DNA of 17,552 nucleotides, taken from Rickettsiales bacterium (GTDB lineage: Bacteria; Pseudomonadota; Alphaproteobacteria; Rickettsiales; UBA8987). The notes beneath the pieces were generated by a model. That model searched no databases. It saw only the letters and a program-made list of their open reading frames with translations, and had not been told where the DNA came from. Position 1 is the first letter of the stretch, and the number at the start of each line of letters is the position of its first letter. This document shows, one piece after another, positions 7,594 through 16,001 of this stretch. A program made the translations under genes and the position numbers. The DNA is taken from positions 2,115 to 19,666 of the forward strand of contig JAHDHN010000019.1 of NCBI GenBank assembly GCA_020631295.1, given 5' to 3'.

Positions 7594-10191
7594 GATATCT
7601 CACATATCTTTTCCATAGCTGCACAGCACCCTTTCTTAGAAGGCGTGGCGCGTTATGTGCATGAGGCGCAAGAGAACAGAACAACCATGCTCACCCCTCA
7701 CCTTCTGCTACTGCCCAACAACCGCATTGCACGCACATTTACCTCTTTGTGGAAAACACAATATCCAAATAGTCTATTGCCCACCATCATTCCGCTAGGC
7801 AATAGTGAGGCATTGAAGGAGCATCTCTGCTTTACTGCCGGCATGGCCGAAGAGGTGAAGGCATTAGCTACACCTCTTTCTGGCATTGCAGAAACCTGCA
7901 GCCTGGCCTCTTTATTGCTGAAAGAAGGCATTACTAGCCATGCAAAGCAGGCGCTGCGCCTCGCAGATTCCCTCACCCAGCTGCTGGCCACTATGACCCA
8001 AGAGCATGTGGGGATTGCGGAGCTACATGCTATTATTCCTGAAACATTGGCACTGCATCAGCAGGAGGCGCTGTCTCTGCTGCATCTGCTTCTGGAGACT
8101 TGGCCTAAGCAATTGGCGGCAAAACAACAGCAAACCCAGGCGAGCTATTATAACGCCCTGCTAAATTTATTAAAACAGCATATTGCACACACGGCGCCGC
8201 ATATCACATTGGCAGGCTCTACGCTTAGCCAGCCAATCACTCAATCGCTGGCAGACGCAATAACTGCCTGCCCAAATGGTGCAGTGATATTGCCAGGATA
8301 TGATGCAGAAATGGCTAACACCATAGCAGACGATAATGAAATCCATCCGATGCGCACCATGCACGAATGGGTAACAAAACATGCAACGCCAAAAAGCCTG
8401 GAGGGTATAACAACATACACACCAAGCATCTCGCTGCATGCATTTGTGGAAGATGCAGAGGAACTTACCTGGGTAACAGAGCATGCGATTGCAGATGCAA
8501 AAAAGGGCATAAAAACGGCCATCATTACCCCAAATTATTATATGCAACACCGTATTCATGCATTATGCGCGGCACAAGGCGTAATGTTAGATGACGCTGC
8601 CGGTGAGCCATTGTTGGAAACATTGCCTGGCCGCTTTGCAGTGGCCTTAGAAGCCATAAAAGAACAGCCTGCACAGCCCTTGCACTGGGTTTCTTTGTTG
8701 CAGCACCCGCATGTGAGGCAGACGTGTGAAGAAGAGAAAGCGCTTTATCAACAGGCCATCATGGCGCTGGAGAGCAGGCGATATAAAACACCCGCAGAGG
8801 CGCTAGAACCGCTTAGCCATATTCCTCTTTGTGCTGCTATGTTGGAATATAGCAACAATCCTAGCAGCAAGGCGTTAATTACACTTGTAGAAACCATAGA
8901 GCACCCAGCTACTGTAAAACTGACAGAGCAGCTTCATCAGCTGGCAGCGCAGCCAGGCAATTGGGCAATTGCCGATATATTGCGTACGCATTTATACCAC
9001 CCACCCATGCAGCAAGAGAGTGGTGAAACACTCATGCTGCTCTCCCCTGTGGAAGCGCGCTTATTGCCGTTTGAGAGCGTGTATCTGGTAGGCATGCATG
9101 AAGGCAGCTGGCCTTCTCATCAGCATAACCCGTTTTTAAGCCAGCATATGCTGTCAGAGGCGGGTATGAATGATCGCACCATCCGCAGTAGCTTAACGGC
9201 GCATGATATATATATGTGGAGCGCGCTGCCGCATTGCACTGTAAGCCGTGCAGAAAAGCACCAAGGTGCACTTGCAACGCCCAGCATGTGTTGGCATCAG
9301 CTGGCTATTATGCACCAGGTAGAGTCACATAAAAAAACAGAGACGCATTATATTCCACAGCAGCCTATGGCACAGCCGGCCAAGGCACCACATAATAGCA
9401 TTTTTCCAACCGTGCTTTATGTCACGCATTTGGAGCTATTGATGCGTGACCCGTTTGGCTTTTTTATGAAGCATATGCTAAATATTCGTCCGCAATTAGA
9501 GCTGGAGGACAACAGTGAGATGCGTGAATTTGGTACCATGCTGCATGATGCGCTGGAGAATTTCAGCACACAAGTCCACACACATCATTACCTGCCAGAT
9601 GAGGCGCTGATAGAAAGTAGCATTGCCTATATGCAAGAGCGTTATGTGCTGGAGGACAGCGCACTACACCTTACGCGCAGCGGCATTACACGCGCCTTAA
9701 CGCAGGTGATGGAAATGGAAAAAGCGGCATTAAAACAGCATCACAAGGTGCTGATTGAGCAAGAAGGCAGCATTATATTGCCCAAAAGCGGCGTTACCAT
9801 CAAAGCGCGTGCAGACCGTATTGCCTACGCGCCCAGTAAAAAACATGTGCATGTGTATGATTATAAGACCGGCACGTTACCAAAATTGTCTGACATTAAA
9901 GCATATATGGCACCACAATTGCCCATGGAGGCCTATATTGCACTAAAAGGCGGGTTTGCAGGCATCGAACAGGCTGAAAAAGCCACTATCTACGGCATAA
10001 AATTAGGCAAAGTAACGGGCGATGACAGTATCCAAATAGAGTATAGCGCCGAAGAGCTGGAAACATATGCGAACCATATTGATGAACTATTATGCCAATT
10101 TCAGCAAGGAAATGCAGATTTCCCCATTACACCAGATACACGCTTTGCACCTAAATATAACGATTACAGTTATATTGAGGCATATGCCTAA
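7564..10191 (+). CDS. addB: Double-strand break repair protein AddB (alphaproteobacterial type)
   Basis: Subunit of the AddAB helicase-nuclease that resects double-strand breaks for RecA. The 875-residue protein starts its recognisable homology at about residue 12 (HIFSIAAQHPFLEGVARYVHE, then LLLLPNNRIARTF). It ends in a RecB-type PD-(D/E)XK nuclease: GTMLHDALENF with His661, RADRIAY with Asp751, DYKTG with Asp766/Lys768, and the trailing QLPMEAYIAL helix. No Walker A is visible, as expected for the inactivated helicase half of AddB. It is somewhat shorter than the ~1000 residues common in the class. The ATG at 7564 lies in the right arm of a long palindrome, with no Shine-Dalgarno before it; the palindrome encodes residues 4-10. 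No addA follows, although addA is usually adjacent. The next gene is convergent. Confidence 0.93.
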   Translation: MQQIKPQQNLDISHIFSIAAQHPFLEGVARYVHEAQENRTTMLTPHLLLLPNNRIARTFTSLWKTQYPNSLLPTIIPLGNSEALKEHLCFTAGMAEEVKALATPLSGIAETCSLASLLLKEGITSHAKQALRLADSLTQLLATMTQEHVGIAELHAIIPETLALHQQEALSLLHLLLETWPKQLAAKQQQTQASYYNALLNLLKQHIAHTAPHITLAGSTLSQPITQSLADAITACPNGAVILPGYDAEMANTIADDNEIHPMRTMHEWVTKHATPKSLEGITTYTPSISLHAFVEDAEELTWVTEHAIADAKKGIKTAIITPNYYMQHRIHALCAAQGVMLDDAAGEPLLETLPGRFAVALEAIKEQPAQPLHWVSLLQHPHVRQTCEEEKALYQQAIMALESRRYKTPAEALEPLSHIPLCAAMLEYSNNPSSKALITLVETIEHPATVKLTEQLHQLAAQPGNWAIADILRTHLYHPPMQQESGETLMLLSPVEARLLPFESVYLVGMHEGSWPSHQHNPFLSQHMLSEAGMNDRTIRSSLTAHDIYMWSALPHCTVSRAEKHQGALATPSMCWHQLAIMHQVESHKKTETHYIPQQPMAQPAKAPHNSIFPTVLYVTHLELLMRDPFGFFMKHMLNIRPQLELEDNSEMREFGTMLHDALENFSTQVHTHHYLPDEALIESSIAYMQERYVLEDSALHLTRSGITRALTQVMEMEKAALKQHHKVLIEQEGSIILPKSGVTIKARADRIAYAPSKKHVHVYDYKTGTLPKLSDIKAYMAPQLPMEAYIALKGGFAGIEQAEKATIYGIKLGKVTGDDSIQIEYSAEELETYANHIDELLCQFQQGNADFPITPDTRFAPKYNDYSYIEAYA

Positions 10192-10193
10192 CG

Positions 10194-10334
10194 TATAGTA
10201 ATCTGCATAATTAACGATACAAACATCCCCCTCGTCATCCCACGGCGTGTCCGTGGGATCTCCTGCTAATTTTGTGAGATGCCATGGATAAACCATGGCA
10301 TGACGCTGTATCGTTAATTATGCAGCTTACTATA
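10194..10334. repeat. 141-bp element with 28-bp terminal inverted repeats enclosing a three-hairpin palindromic repeat
   Basis: Positions 10194-10221 pair with 10307-10334 over 28 bp with a single mismatch (T10202 against C10326). The left arm starts 2 nt after the addB stop; the right arm contains the TAG stop of the convergent EEP gene (10332-10330). In RNA from either direction this forms a very long hairpin, so it probably acts as a shared transcription end or 3' stabiliser. It has no run of U typical of an intrinsic terminator. Nested inside is the CGTCAT...ATGACG element at 10233-10305. Confidence 0.85.
10233..10305. repeat. CGTCAT...ATGACG three-hairpin (cloverleaf-like) palindromic element, copy 1
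   Basis: The closing stem CGTC/GACG (10233-10236 with 10302-10305) encloses three hairpins. A is ATCCCACGG-CGTGT-CCGTGGGAT (10237-10259; 9 bp, 5-nt loop). B is ATCTC...GAGAT (10258-10280; 5 bp). C is ATGCCATGG-ATAAA-CCATGGCAT (10279-10301; 9 bp, 5-nt loop). Consecutive hairpins share an AT dinucleotide. The style matches short interspersed palindromic repeats of alphaproteobacteria (RIME, Bru-RS or rickettsial palindromic elements), but the exact family is not assigned. Confidence 0.8.
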
Positions 10335-11286
10335 GTTTTAATGAGGTAAGGACTGAGAAATGGTCTGAACCGTTGGCAGCAGCAATACTCCGCGACATTA
10401 TTTCAAACGCATCAGAATACCATAAATGATCAATCGGAATGTGGAACAAGGCTGGGAACATGCTTGGCCATGTACCGTTCAAACCAAGCGCTTCTTGTCC
10501 ATCTTGTAGGCCTGATGCTTTTAGTGCCTGCTTATAATAACCATGATAGGGCGTTGCATTAAAATCACCCAGCACCATTTTATGCGCTGTATTATCTTGC
10601 GATATAACTTCAGCTATATGCTGCAACTGCAGGTTCCGCTTACGGTAAAACTCCAGTGAGATAGGAGAAGAGGTATGAATACCATATAATGAAACAGCTG
10701 TACCATTCACATCTAATAGTGCATGCACACCCTGAATATCTCGTTCCATATTTGGGTAGGTAAGGAGGGCATTGGAATGAATAGGAAAGCGCGAGAGCAG
10801 AATCTTGCCATGCCAGCGCTTGCTAGGATACACAATCTGATACGGGTATAAGTTTGCTAGCTCTTCCCTTACCTTATATTTCAGCGCTGTGGGTGCTTCT
10901 TGTAAAAATACCACATCCACATCATCGGCATGTTGCTTAATATCCGCAATCACAGCATCAATATCCACTTTTAGATAATGTACATTATGCTGCAAAATCG
11001 TGAACGACTTCGCTTCTTCTTGTTCCAGAGAAGTATTTTTTGGGATTATATAAGGCCAAAGGTGCAAAAACGCACAGGCAAGCACCACTATATAGGACAC
11101 GCATAAAAAACGGCTCCGAACATACCAAGCCAATATTAGTGCAATCAGTGCCAAAAAAGCATATTGCAGCTGGAACGAGGCTGCCAAATCTAACAGATAA
11201 AAATCTTTACCTATCCACGGCGCAAGGACCGCAACCAAGCCAAGCAGCACACCTACCCATAATATAACAGACAGCAAATGTTTCAC
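10330..11286 (-). CDS. Membrane-anchored endonuclease/exonuclease/phosphatase (EEP) family hydrolase
   Basis: 318 residues: three N-terminal hydrophobic segments (about 4-23, 41-56, 60-80), then a full EEP domain (about 95-318). The metal-binding and catalytic positions of the DNase I-like fold are all present: Asn101 in QHNVHY, Glu130 in FLQEAP, His204 in YGIHTSSP, Asp241/Asn243 in GDFNATP, Asp286-His287 and the terminal GSDHFSV (Asp308/His309). The topology puts the domain next to the membrane, probably outside the cytoplasm, so a phosphodiesterase, nuclease or lipid-phosphatase role is possible; the substrate is not predictable. The start is a GTG (11286-11284) 12 bp after the atpD stop, without a clear Shine-Dalgarno, which suggests reinitiation on the atp transcript. 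It occupies the place of atpC. The TAG stop lies in the right arm of the palindromic element. Confidence 0.85.
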   Translation of the reverse strand: MKHLLSVILWVGVLLGLVAVLAPWIGKDFYLLDLAASFQLQYAFLALIALILAWYVRSRFLCVSYIVVLACAFLHLWPYIIPKNTSLEQEEAKSFTILQHNVHYLKVDIDAVIADIKQHADDVDVVFLQEAPTALKYKVREELANLYPYQIVYPSKRWHGKILLSRFPIHSNALLTYPNMERDIQGVHALLDVNGTAVSLYGIHTSSPISLEFYRKRNLQLQHIAEVISQDNTAHKMVLGDFNATPYHGYYKQALKASGLQDGQEALGLNGTWPSMFPALFHIPIDHLWYSDAFEIMSRSIAAANGSDHFSVLTSLKL

Positions 11287-11298
11287 GTTACTGCGTCA

Positions 11299-12783
11299 TT
11301 ACGCAGCTTGCTTTTCCATCTTCTTGGCTTTTTCTTCGGCCTCTTCAATGGTGCCCACCATGTAGAAAGCGCTTTCTGGCAAGTGGTCATATTTACCTTC
11401 TACAATACCCTTAAAGCCTTTGATAGTATCTGCTAGGCTTACCAACACACCAGGCGTACCGGTAAACACTTCTGCCACATGGAATGGTTGAGATAAGAAA
11501 CGCTGGATCTTACGCGCGCGAGCCACGGTTAGCTTATCTTCCTCAGATAGCTCGTCCATACCCAAAATCGCGATGATATCTTGCAATGACTTATAGCTCT
11601 GTAATACACGTTGCACTTCACGTGCTACGTTATAATGCTCATTACCAATCACACGCGGGTCAAGCACGCGAGAGGTAGAATCCAATGGATCTACCGCAGG
11701 ATAAATACCCAGCTCAGCGATTTGACGTGACAATACGGTGGTTGCATCCAAATGCGCAAACGAAGTTGCAGGCGCAGGGTCCGTCAAGTCATCCGCAGGT
11801 ACGTAAATCGCCTGTACTGATGTGATCGAACCTTTATTTGTAGAGGTAATACGCTCCTGCATCGCACCCATTTCGGTGGCCAATGTCGGCTGATAACCCA
11901 CGGCAGAAGGAATACGACCTAACAGGGCAGATACTTCAGAACCGGCCTGTGTGAATCGGAAAATATTATCCACGAAGAACAATACGTCCTGGCCTTCTTG
12001 GTCACGGAAATATTCTGCCTGCGTCAAACCCGTTAGAGCTACACGTGCACGCGCACCAGGAGGCTCATTCATCTGACCATATACAAGCGCAGCTTTAGAC
12101 TTATCAGGCTCTTCTAGATTGATTACACCAGAATCTATCATCTCGTGATACAGGTCATTACCTTCACGTGTACGCTCACCCACACCGGCAAATACAGAGT
12201 AACCACCATGTGCTTTTGCGATATTATTAATCAATTCCATGATCAATACGGTTTTACCTACACCAGCACCACCAAAGAGACCAATTTTACCACCTTTTGC
12301 ATAAGGCGCGAGAAGATCTACTACCTTAATACCAGTTACAAGAATCTCTGTTTCCGTAGACTGATCAGCAAAATCAGGTGCCTCTTGGTGAATAGCCATT
12401 TTTTGTTTCACTTTAATTGGGCCGCGCTCATCAATTGGGTTGCCAATTACATCCATAATACGGCCAAGTGTTTCTGGCCCCACCGGCACAGAAATAGGCG
12501 CGCCTGTGTCAGTCACTTCAGCGCCACGCACCAAACCATCAGTAGAGTCCATCGCGATGGTACGTACGGCACCTTCACCCAAATGCTGTGCTACTTCCAA
12601 CACCAATGTTTTACCGTCATTTTCTACTTCAAGGGCATTCAAAATGGCTGGCATTTCGCCTTCAAACTGTACATCCACTACCGCAGAAATAACCTGCGTT
12701 ACCTTACCCTTCGCACCGGCCTTAATTGGCGTAGGCTTCTTAGCACTGGCCTTCTTGGTGGTTGTTTTCTTTGCTGCTGGCAT
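11299..12783 (-). CDS. atpD: F1 ATP synthase subunit beta
   Basis: Catalytic beta subunit of F1, converting ADP and phosphate to ATP using the proton gradient. Motifs: P-loop GGAGVGKT (residues 171-178), GERTREGNDLYHEM, the Walker B region DVLFFVDNIFRFTQAG, and VPADDLTDPAPATSFAHLDATTVLSR. At 494 residues it is longer than the core protein by a ~22-residue Lys/Ala/Thr-rich N-terminal extension (from MPAAKKTTTKKASAKK), as seen in other alphaproteobacterial AtpD. The start is supported by GAAGGAGAG, with GGAG 7 nt upstream of the ATG, and a 28-bp gap from atpG. It is the fourth gene of the operon; the usual fifth gene, atpC, does not follow. Confidence 0.98.
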   Translation of the reverse strand: MPAAKKTTTKKASAKKPTPIKAGAKGKVTQVISAVVDVQFEGEMPAILNALEVENDGKTLVLEVAQHLGEGAVRTIAMDSTDGLVRGAEVTDTGAPISVPVGPETLGRIMDVIGNPIDERGPIKVKQKMAIHQEAPDFADQSTETEILVTGIKVVDLLAPYAKGGKIGLFGGAGVGKTVLIMELINNIAKAHGGYSVFAGVGERTREGNDLYHEMIDSGVINLEEPDKSKAALVYGQMNEPPGARARVALTGLTQAEYFRDQEGQDVLFFVDNIFRFTQAGSEVSALLGRIPSAVGYQPTLATEMGAMQERITSTNKGSITSVQAIYVPADDLTDPAPATSFAHLDATTVLSRQIAELGIYPAVDPLDSTSRVLDPRVIGNEHYNVAREVQRVLQSYKSLQDIIAILGMDELSEEDKLTVARARKIQRFLSQPFHVAEVFTGTPGVLVSLADTIKGFKGIVEGKYDHLPESAFYMVGTIEEAEEKAKKMEKQAA

Positions 12784-12811
12784 TGTTGCTCTCCTTCTCT
12801 AACTCGTTTTC

Positions 12812-13696
12812 CTAAAGCGCTTCTGCACCGGAAATAATTTCAATTAATTCTGTAGTAATCGCGGCCTGACGCGTACGGTTATATTCCAACGTCAAGCGAT
12901 CAATCATATCACCTGCATTACGGGTTGCATTATCCATTGCTGTCATGCGTGCGCCATGCTCACTGGCGGCATTCTCTAGTAATGCTCCGTAAATCTGCAC
13001 AGCAATATTTTGTGGCAATAATTCTTCAAGAATTTCATTCTCACCTGGCTCATATTCATAAAGCGCAGATGCACCAGCAGGTGCCTCTTCTGCCGTTTCT
13101 TCTAGCACCAGCGGAATCAAAGCCTGCTCACTCACCTCTTGCTCCAAAGGGGAATGGAAAATGTTATATACCAAGCTCACTGCGTCCACACTACCTGCCT
13201 CAAACAGATCAATAATTTGTTTGGCTGCGGTTTGTGCATCTTCATAATCTGGCTGCTTGCGCACAGAGGTATCAATATTATCACCCAGCTGCCCTTCATT
13301 GGTAGCTTGCAATTGCTCACGGCCTTTTCGGCCCAGGGTCATCACAATCACCTGCTTGCCTTCTGCTTCCAGCTCGCTAATGCGCTGTTTCACACGCTTC
13401 ACCGCATTTGTGTTCAAACCGCCGCACAAGCCGCGGTCTGAGCTTACCATTGCAATGAGATGTGTTTTTTCAGCGCCCACGCGTCCAGCCAGCAACGCCG
13501 GTGCAGAGCCTGCCTCTGCAGCAGAGGCAATATTCTGCAACATGGCTTGCATTTTCTCGCCATAGGGGCGTGCTGCTTCCACACGCTCTTGCGCGCGACG
13601 CAGCTTGCTTGCTGCCACCATTTTCATCGCTTTGGTAATTTTCTGTGTGGATTTTACACTACCAATACGATTCTTTAGGTCCTTTAGATTTGCCAT
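12812..13696 (-). CDS. atpG: F1 ATP synthase subunit gamma
   Basis: Central rotor shaft of F1. 294 residues with both conserved terminal coiled-coil helices: N-terminal MANLKDLKNRIGSVKSTQKI / TKAMKMVAASKLRRAQ, and C-terminal ARMTAMDNATRNAGDMIDRL / TLEYNRTRQAAITTELIEII. The Rossmann-like middle domain contains SSDRGLCGGLN. An insert of about 15 Ala/Glu-rich residues (EETAEEAPAGASALYEYEPG), before the LLPQNIAVQIYGALLENAAS helix, is typical of alphaproteobacterial and mitochondrial-like gammas. It lies between atpA (30-bp gap) and atpD (28-bp gap), so it is cotranscribed. The Shine-Dalgarno is weak. Confidence 0.97.
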   Translation of the reverse strand: MANLKDLKNRIGSVKSTQKITKAMKMVAASKLRRAQERVEAARPYGEKMQAMLQNIASAAEAGSAPALLAGRVGAEKTHLIAMVSSDRGLCGGLNTNAVKRVKQRISELEAEGKQVIVMTLGRKGREQLQATNEGQLGDNIDTSVRKQPDYEDAQTAAKQIIDLFEAGSVDAVSLVYNIFHSPLEQEVSEQALIPLVLEETAEEAPAGASALYEYEPGENEILEELLPQNIAVQIYGALLENAASEHGARMTAMDNATRNAGDMIDRLTLEYNRTRQAAITTELIEIISGAEAL

Positions 13697-13726
13697 AGCG
13701 CTCTGTCTCTATCTAACCTTCAATAA

Positions 13727-15256
13727 TTACGCAAAACTCTTGGTAAAATCCGCCAATACAGATTTTAGCTTATCTTCTGTTTTGTCGGTAATTTTCTTGT
13801 CTTTGCGAATGTCGCTCAGAAGCTTCTTCTGCTTTGCATGCATATGTGCAAGCAACTCAGACTCATAACGCTGCACCTCTTTCTGAGGCACTTCATCCAC
13901 GTAGCCCTTGGTACCAGCATATAGCACCACCACCTGCTCTTCCACTGTTTGTGGAGAATATTGGTCTTGCTTCAATAACTCTACCAAGCGCGCACCGCGT
14001 GCCAATAGCTGCTGTGTTGCTTCATCCAAGTCCGAACCAAATTGCGCAAAGGCTTCCATTTCACGGTACTGGGCAAGCTCTAGCTTCACCGAACCAGCCA
14101 CTTGCTTCATCGCCTTCACCTGCGCAGCAGAACCTACACGTGATACAGACAGACCCACATTCACCGCAGGGCGAATACCTTTATAGAACAAGTCTGTTTC
14201 TAGGAAGATCTGACCGTCCGTAATCGAAATTACGTTGGTTGGAATATAAGCAGATACGTCACCTGCTTGTGTTTCAATGATTGGCAAGGCAGTCAAGGAA
14301 CCGGCGCCAAACTCATCAGATAATTTCGCTGCACGCTCTAGTAAACGAGAATGCACATAGAATACGTCACCAGGATAGGCTTCACGGCCAGGAGGACGAC
14401 GCAACAAGAGTGACATCTGGCGATACGCCACCGCATGCTTGGATAAATCATCATATACCGCCAAGGCATGCATGCCATTGTCACGGAAATATTCACCCAT
14501 TGTACAACCTGTATATGGCGCCAAGAACTGCAATGGCGCTGCTTCAGAAGCGGTAGCCGCTACTACGATAGAATATTCAAGCGCACCTTCTTCTTCTAAT
14601 TTACGCACAATTTGCGCTACAGTAGAACGCTTCTGACCAATACATACGTAAATACAGTAGATTTTCTCGTTTTCATCATCGCCTGCATGCGCTGTTTTCT
14701 GATTCAGAATCGCATCAATCGCAATCGCTGTTTTACCCGTTTGACGGTCACCAATAATCAACTCACGCTGACCACGGCCAATCGGAATCAAGCCATCCAC
14801 AGATTTCAAACCCGTTTGCACTGGCTCATGTACAGATTTACGCGCAATAATGCCCGGCGCTTTTACTTCCACACGCTTATATTCTACATTCTTAAGCGCG
14901 CCTTTACCATCAATGGGGTTACCCAAACCGTCTACCACACGGCCAAGCAAACCTTTACCCACAGGCACTTCCATGATGCGGCCTGTACGCTTCGCCGTAG
15001 CACCTTCAGCTACAGCTTTATCTGAACCGAACAATACCACACCCACATTATCTTCTTCCAAGTTCAGCGCCATACCCACTTGGCCGTCACTAAACTCTAC
15101 CATTTCACCGGCTTGCACACCATCCAGGCCATATAGGGTGGCGATACCATCACCCACAGACACTACCTGCCCTACTTCTTGCAGGTCGTCGCTGGCTTTA
15201 AAGCCCTCAATCTGCTTCTTCAATACGCTTGAAATTTCACTTGCGGAAATGGACAT
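13727..15256 (-). CDS. atpA: F1 ATP synthase subunit alpha
   Basis: Non-catalytic nucleotide-binding alpha subunit of F1. 509 residues, the normal length, with N-terminal MSISASEISSVLKKQIEGFK, P-loop GDRQTGKT (169-176), the alpha hallmark CIYVCIGQKRSTVAQI, and the LLRRPPGREAYPGDVFYVHSRLLERAAK signature region. The loop QKTAHAGDDENEKIYC carries the short acidic insertion common in alphaproteobacteria. The start is clear: AGGAG (15268-15264 on the minus strand) lies 7 nt before the ATG. It sits 15 bp downstream of atpH in the same operon. Confidence 0.98.
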   Translation of the reverse strand: MSISASEISSVLKKQIEGFKASDDLQEVGQVVSVGDGIATLYGLDGVQAGEMVEFSDGQVGMALNLEEDNVGVVLFGSDKAVAEGATAKRTGRIMEVPVGKGLLGRVVDGLGNPIDGKGALKNVEYKRVEVKAPGIIARKSVHEPVQTGLKSVDGLIPIGRGQRELIIGDRQTGKTAIAIDAILNQKTAHAGDDENEKIYCIYVCIGQKRSTVAQIVRKLEEEGALEYSIVVAATASEAAPLQFLAPYTGCTMGEYFRDNGMHALAVYDDLSKHAVAYRQMSLLLRRPPGREAYPGDVFYVHSRLLERAAKLSDEFGAGSLTALPIIETQAGDVSAYIPTNVISITDGQIFLETDLFYKGIRPAVNVGLSVSRVGSAAQVKAMKQVAGSVKLELAQYREMEAFAQFGSDLDEATQQLLARGARLVELLKQDQYSPQTVEEQVVVLYAGTKGYVDEVPQKEVQRYESELLAHMHAKQKKLLSDIRKDKKITDKTEDKLKSVLADFTKSFA

Positions 15257-15271
15257 GTATTTTCTCCTGTG

Positions 15272-15826
15272 TTATCCGTTGTCGTTTGCTTTAAGTTGTG
15301 CTTGCAAGGCTTGTAATTTGCCTTCCAGCGAGTAATCCAACCGGGACGCACCCACATTCACCACAAAGCCTGCTAATAAGGCTGGGTTTACTGTGGCATC
15401 CAGAGTCACTTTTTTGCCGGTTAAAGACTGCAATGCCTTGCTGATTTTAGTGGCAGAGGCTTTGTCTAGCTTCGTTGCTGTCTCAATTTTTGCATTGATC
15501 TCACCCGCAGCATCGGCAGCCAATGTTTCATAATGCGCTGCCACTTCTGGCAGAAGATGCAAGCGACGGTTAGCGCCCATAAGCGCGCAAAGCTGCTCCA
15601 CTTCTTTTGGTGCCTTAATGTGAGAGCACAGCTCACCGGCCACTTTCACCAAACTCTCTTTTTGTGTGAGCGGTGATTTTAGTGCCTGATATAAGTTATC
15701 ATGATCTTTTACAGCAGCAGAAAGTGCAGAGAGCGCCTTAGAGAAACCGGCCTTCACGCCCACAGATGCAAGGGCGCTGGCGTAGCGTTTGGCTATACGG
15801 TTTTGCTCTAAACTAGATTGCGACAT
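15272..15826 (-). CDS. atpH: F1 ATP synthase subunit delta
   Basis: Peripheral-stalk protein (OSCP homologue) that ties F1 to the b subunits. About 184 residues. The N-terminal helical domain begins SLEQNRIAKRYASALASVGV, and the C-terminal domain has LLPEVAAHYETLAADAAGEI and the hallmark TVNPALLAGFVVNVGASRLDYSLEGKLQAL. The frame also reads from a GTG at 15841, but the ATG at 15826 puts the RYASAL motif at the usual distance and has AGGA just upstream (spacing only 3 nt, so imperfect). It is the first gene of the atpHAGD operon and diverges from mdh. As usual in the class, the F0 genes are not here. Confidence 0.93.
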   Translation of the reverse strand: MSQSSLEQNRIAKRYASALASVGVKAGFSKALSALSAAVKDHDNLYQALKSPLTQKESLVKVAGELCSHIKAPKEVEQLCALMGANRRLHLLPEVAAHYETLAADAAGEINAKIETATKLDKASATKISKALQSLTGKKVTLDATVNPALLAGFVVNVGASRLDYSLEGKLQALQAQLKANDNG

Positions 15827-15849
15827 CGATCCTAATTCCACTTTCGTTT

Positions 15850-15867
15850 TTGACGTATAATCGTCAA
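15850..15867. promoter_or_regulatory. Inverted repeat TTGACG-N6-CGTCAA in the atpH leader
   Basis: TTGACG (15850-15855) and CGTCAA (15862-15867) are perfect reverse complements around TATAAT. It lies 24-41 bp upstream of the atpH ATG. It could be an operator in the atp promoter or a small hairpin in the atp mRNA leader. A GGGCGCCC palindrome (15871-15878) is adjacent. I could not fit a good sigma-70 promoter for atpH with normal spacing. Confidence 0.4.
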
Positions 15868-15937
15868 TGTGGGCGCCCCATTATCACGCGTAAAATCGTT
15901 TGGCAAGGGCAACTACCATAGTAAATTAGAAAAAATG

Positions 15938-15994
15938 TTTACAAGCTAACAGCAACCCTATAATCGCCTTCGCATAATATTTTTTACTTGGGAG
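15938..15994 (+). promoter_or_regulatory. Candidate mdh promoter and ribosome binding site
   Basis: TTTACA (15938-15943), a 15-bp spacer and a consensus TATAAT (15959-15964) lie upstream of mdh; the spacer is shorter than ideal. GGGAG (15990-15994) is 7 nt before the mdh ATG and fixes that start. Confidence 0.5.
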
Positions 15995-16001
15995 TATATC
16001 T

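Noticed and set aside
10233..10305. tRNA or tRNA-like gene
   Set aside because: The cloverleaf shape is suggestive, but there is no T-loop consensus, no 7-bp acceptor stem and no conserved D-loop bases; the closing stem is only CGTC/GACG.
12145..12837. 230-codon open frame antisense to atpD
   Set aside because: It lies opposite the highly conserved atpD coding sequence, its translation is low-complexity in character with no recognisable domain, and it has no ribosome binding site. It is a shadow frame.
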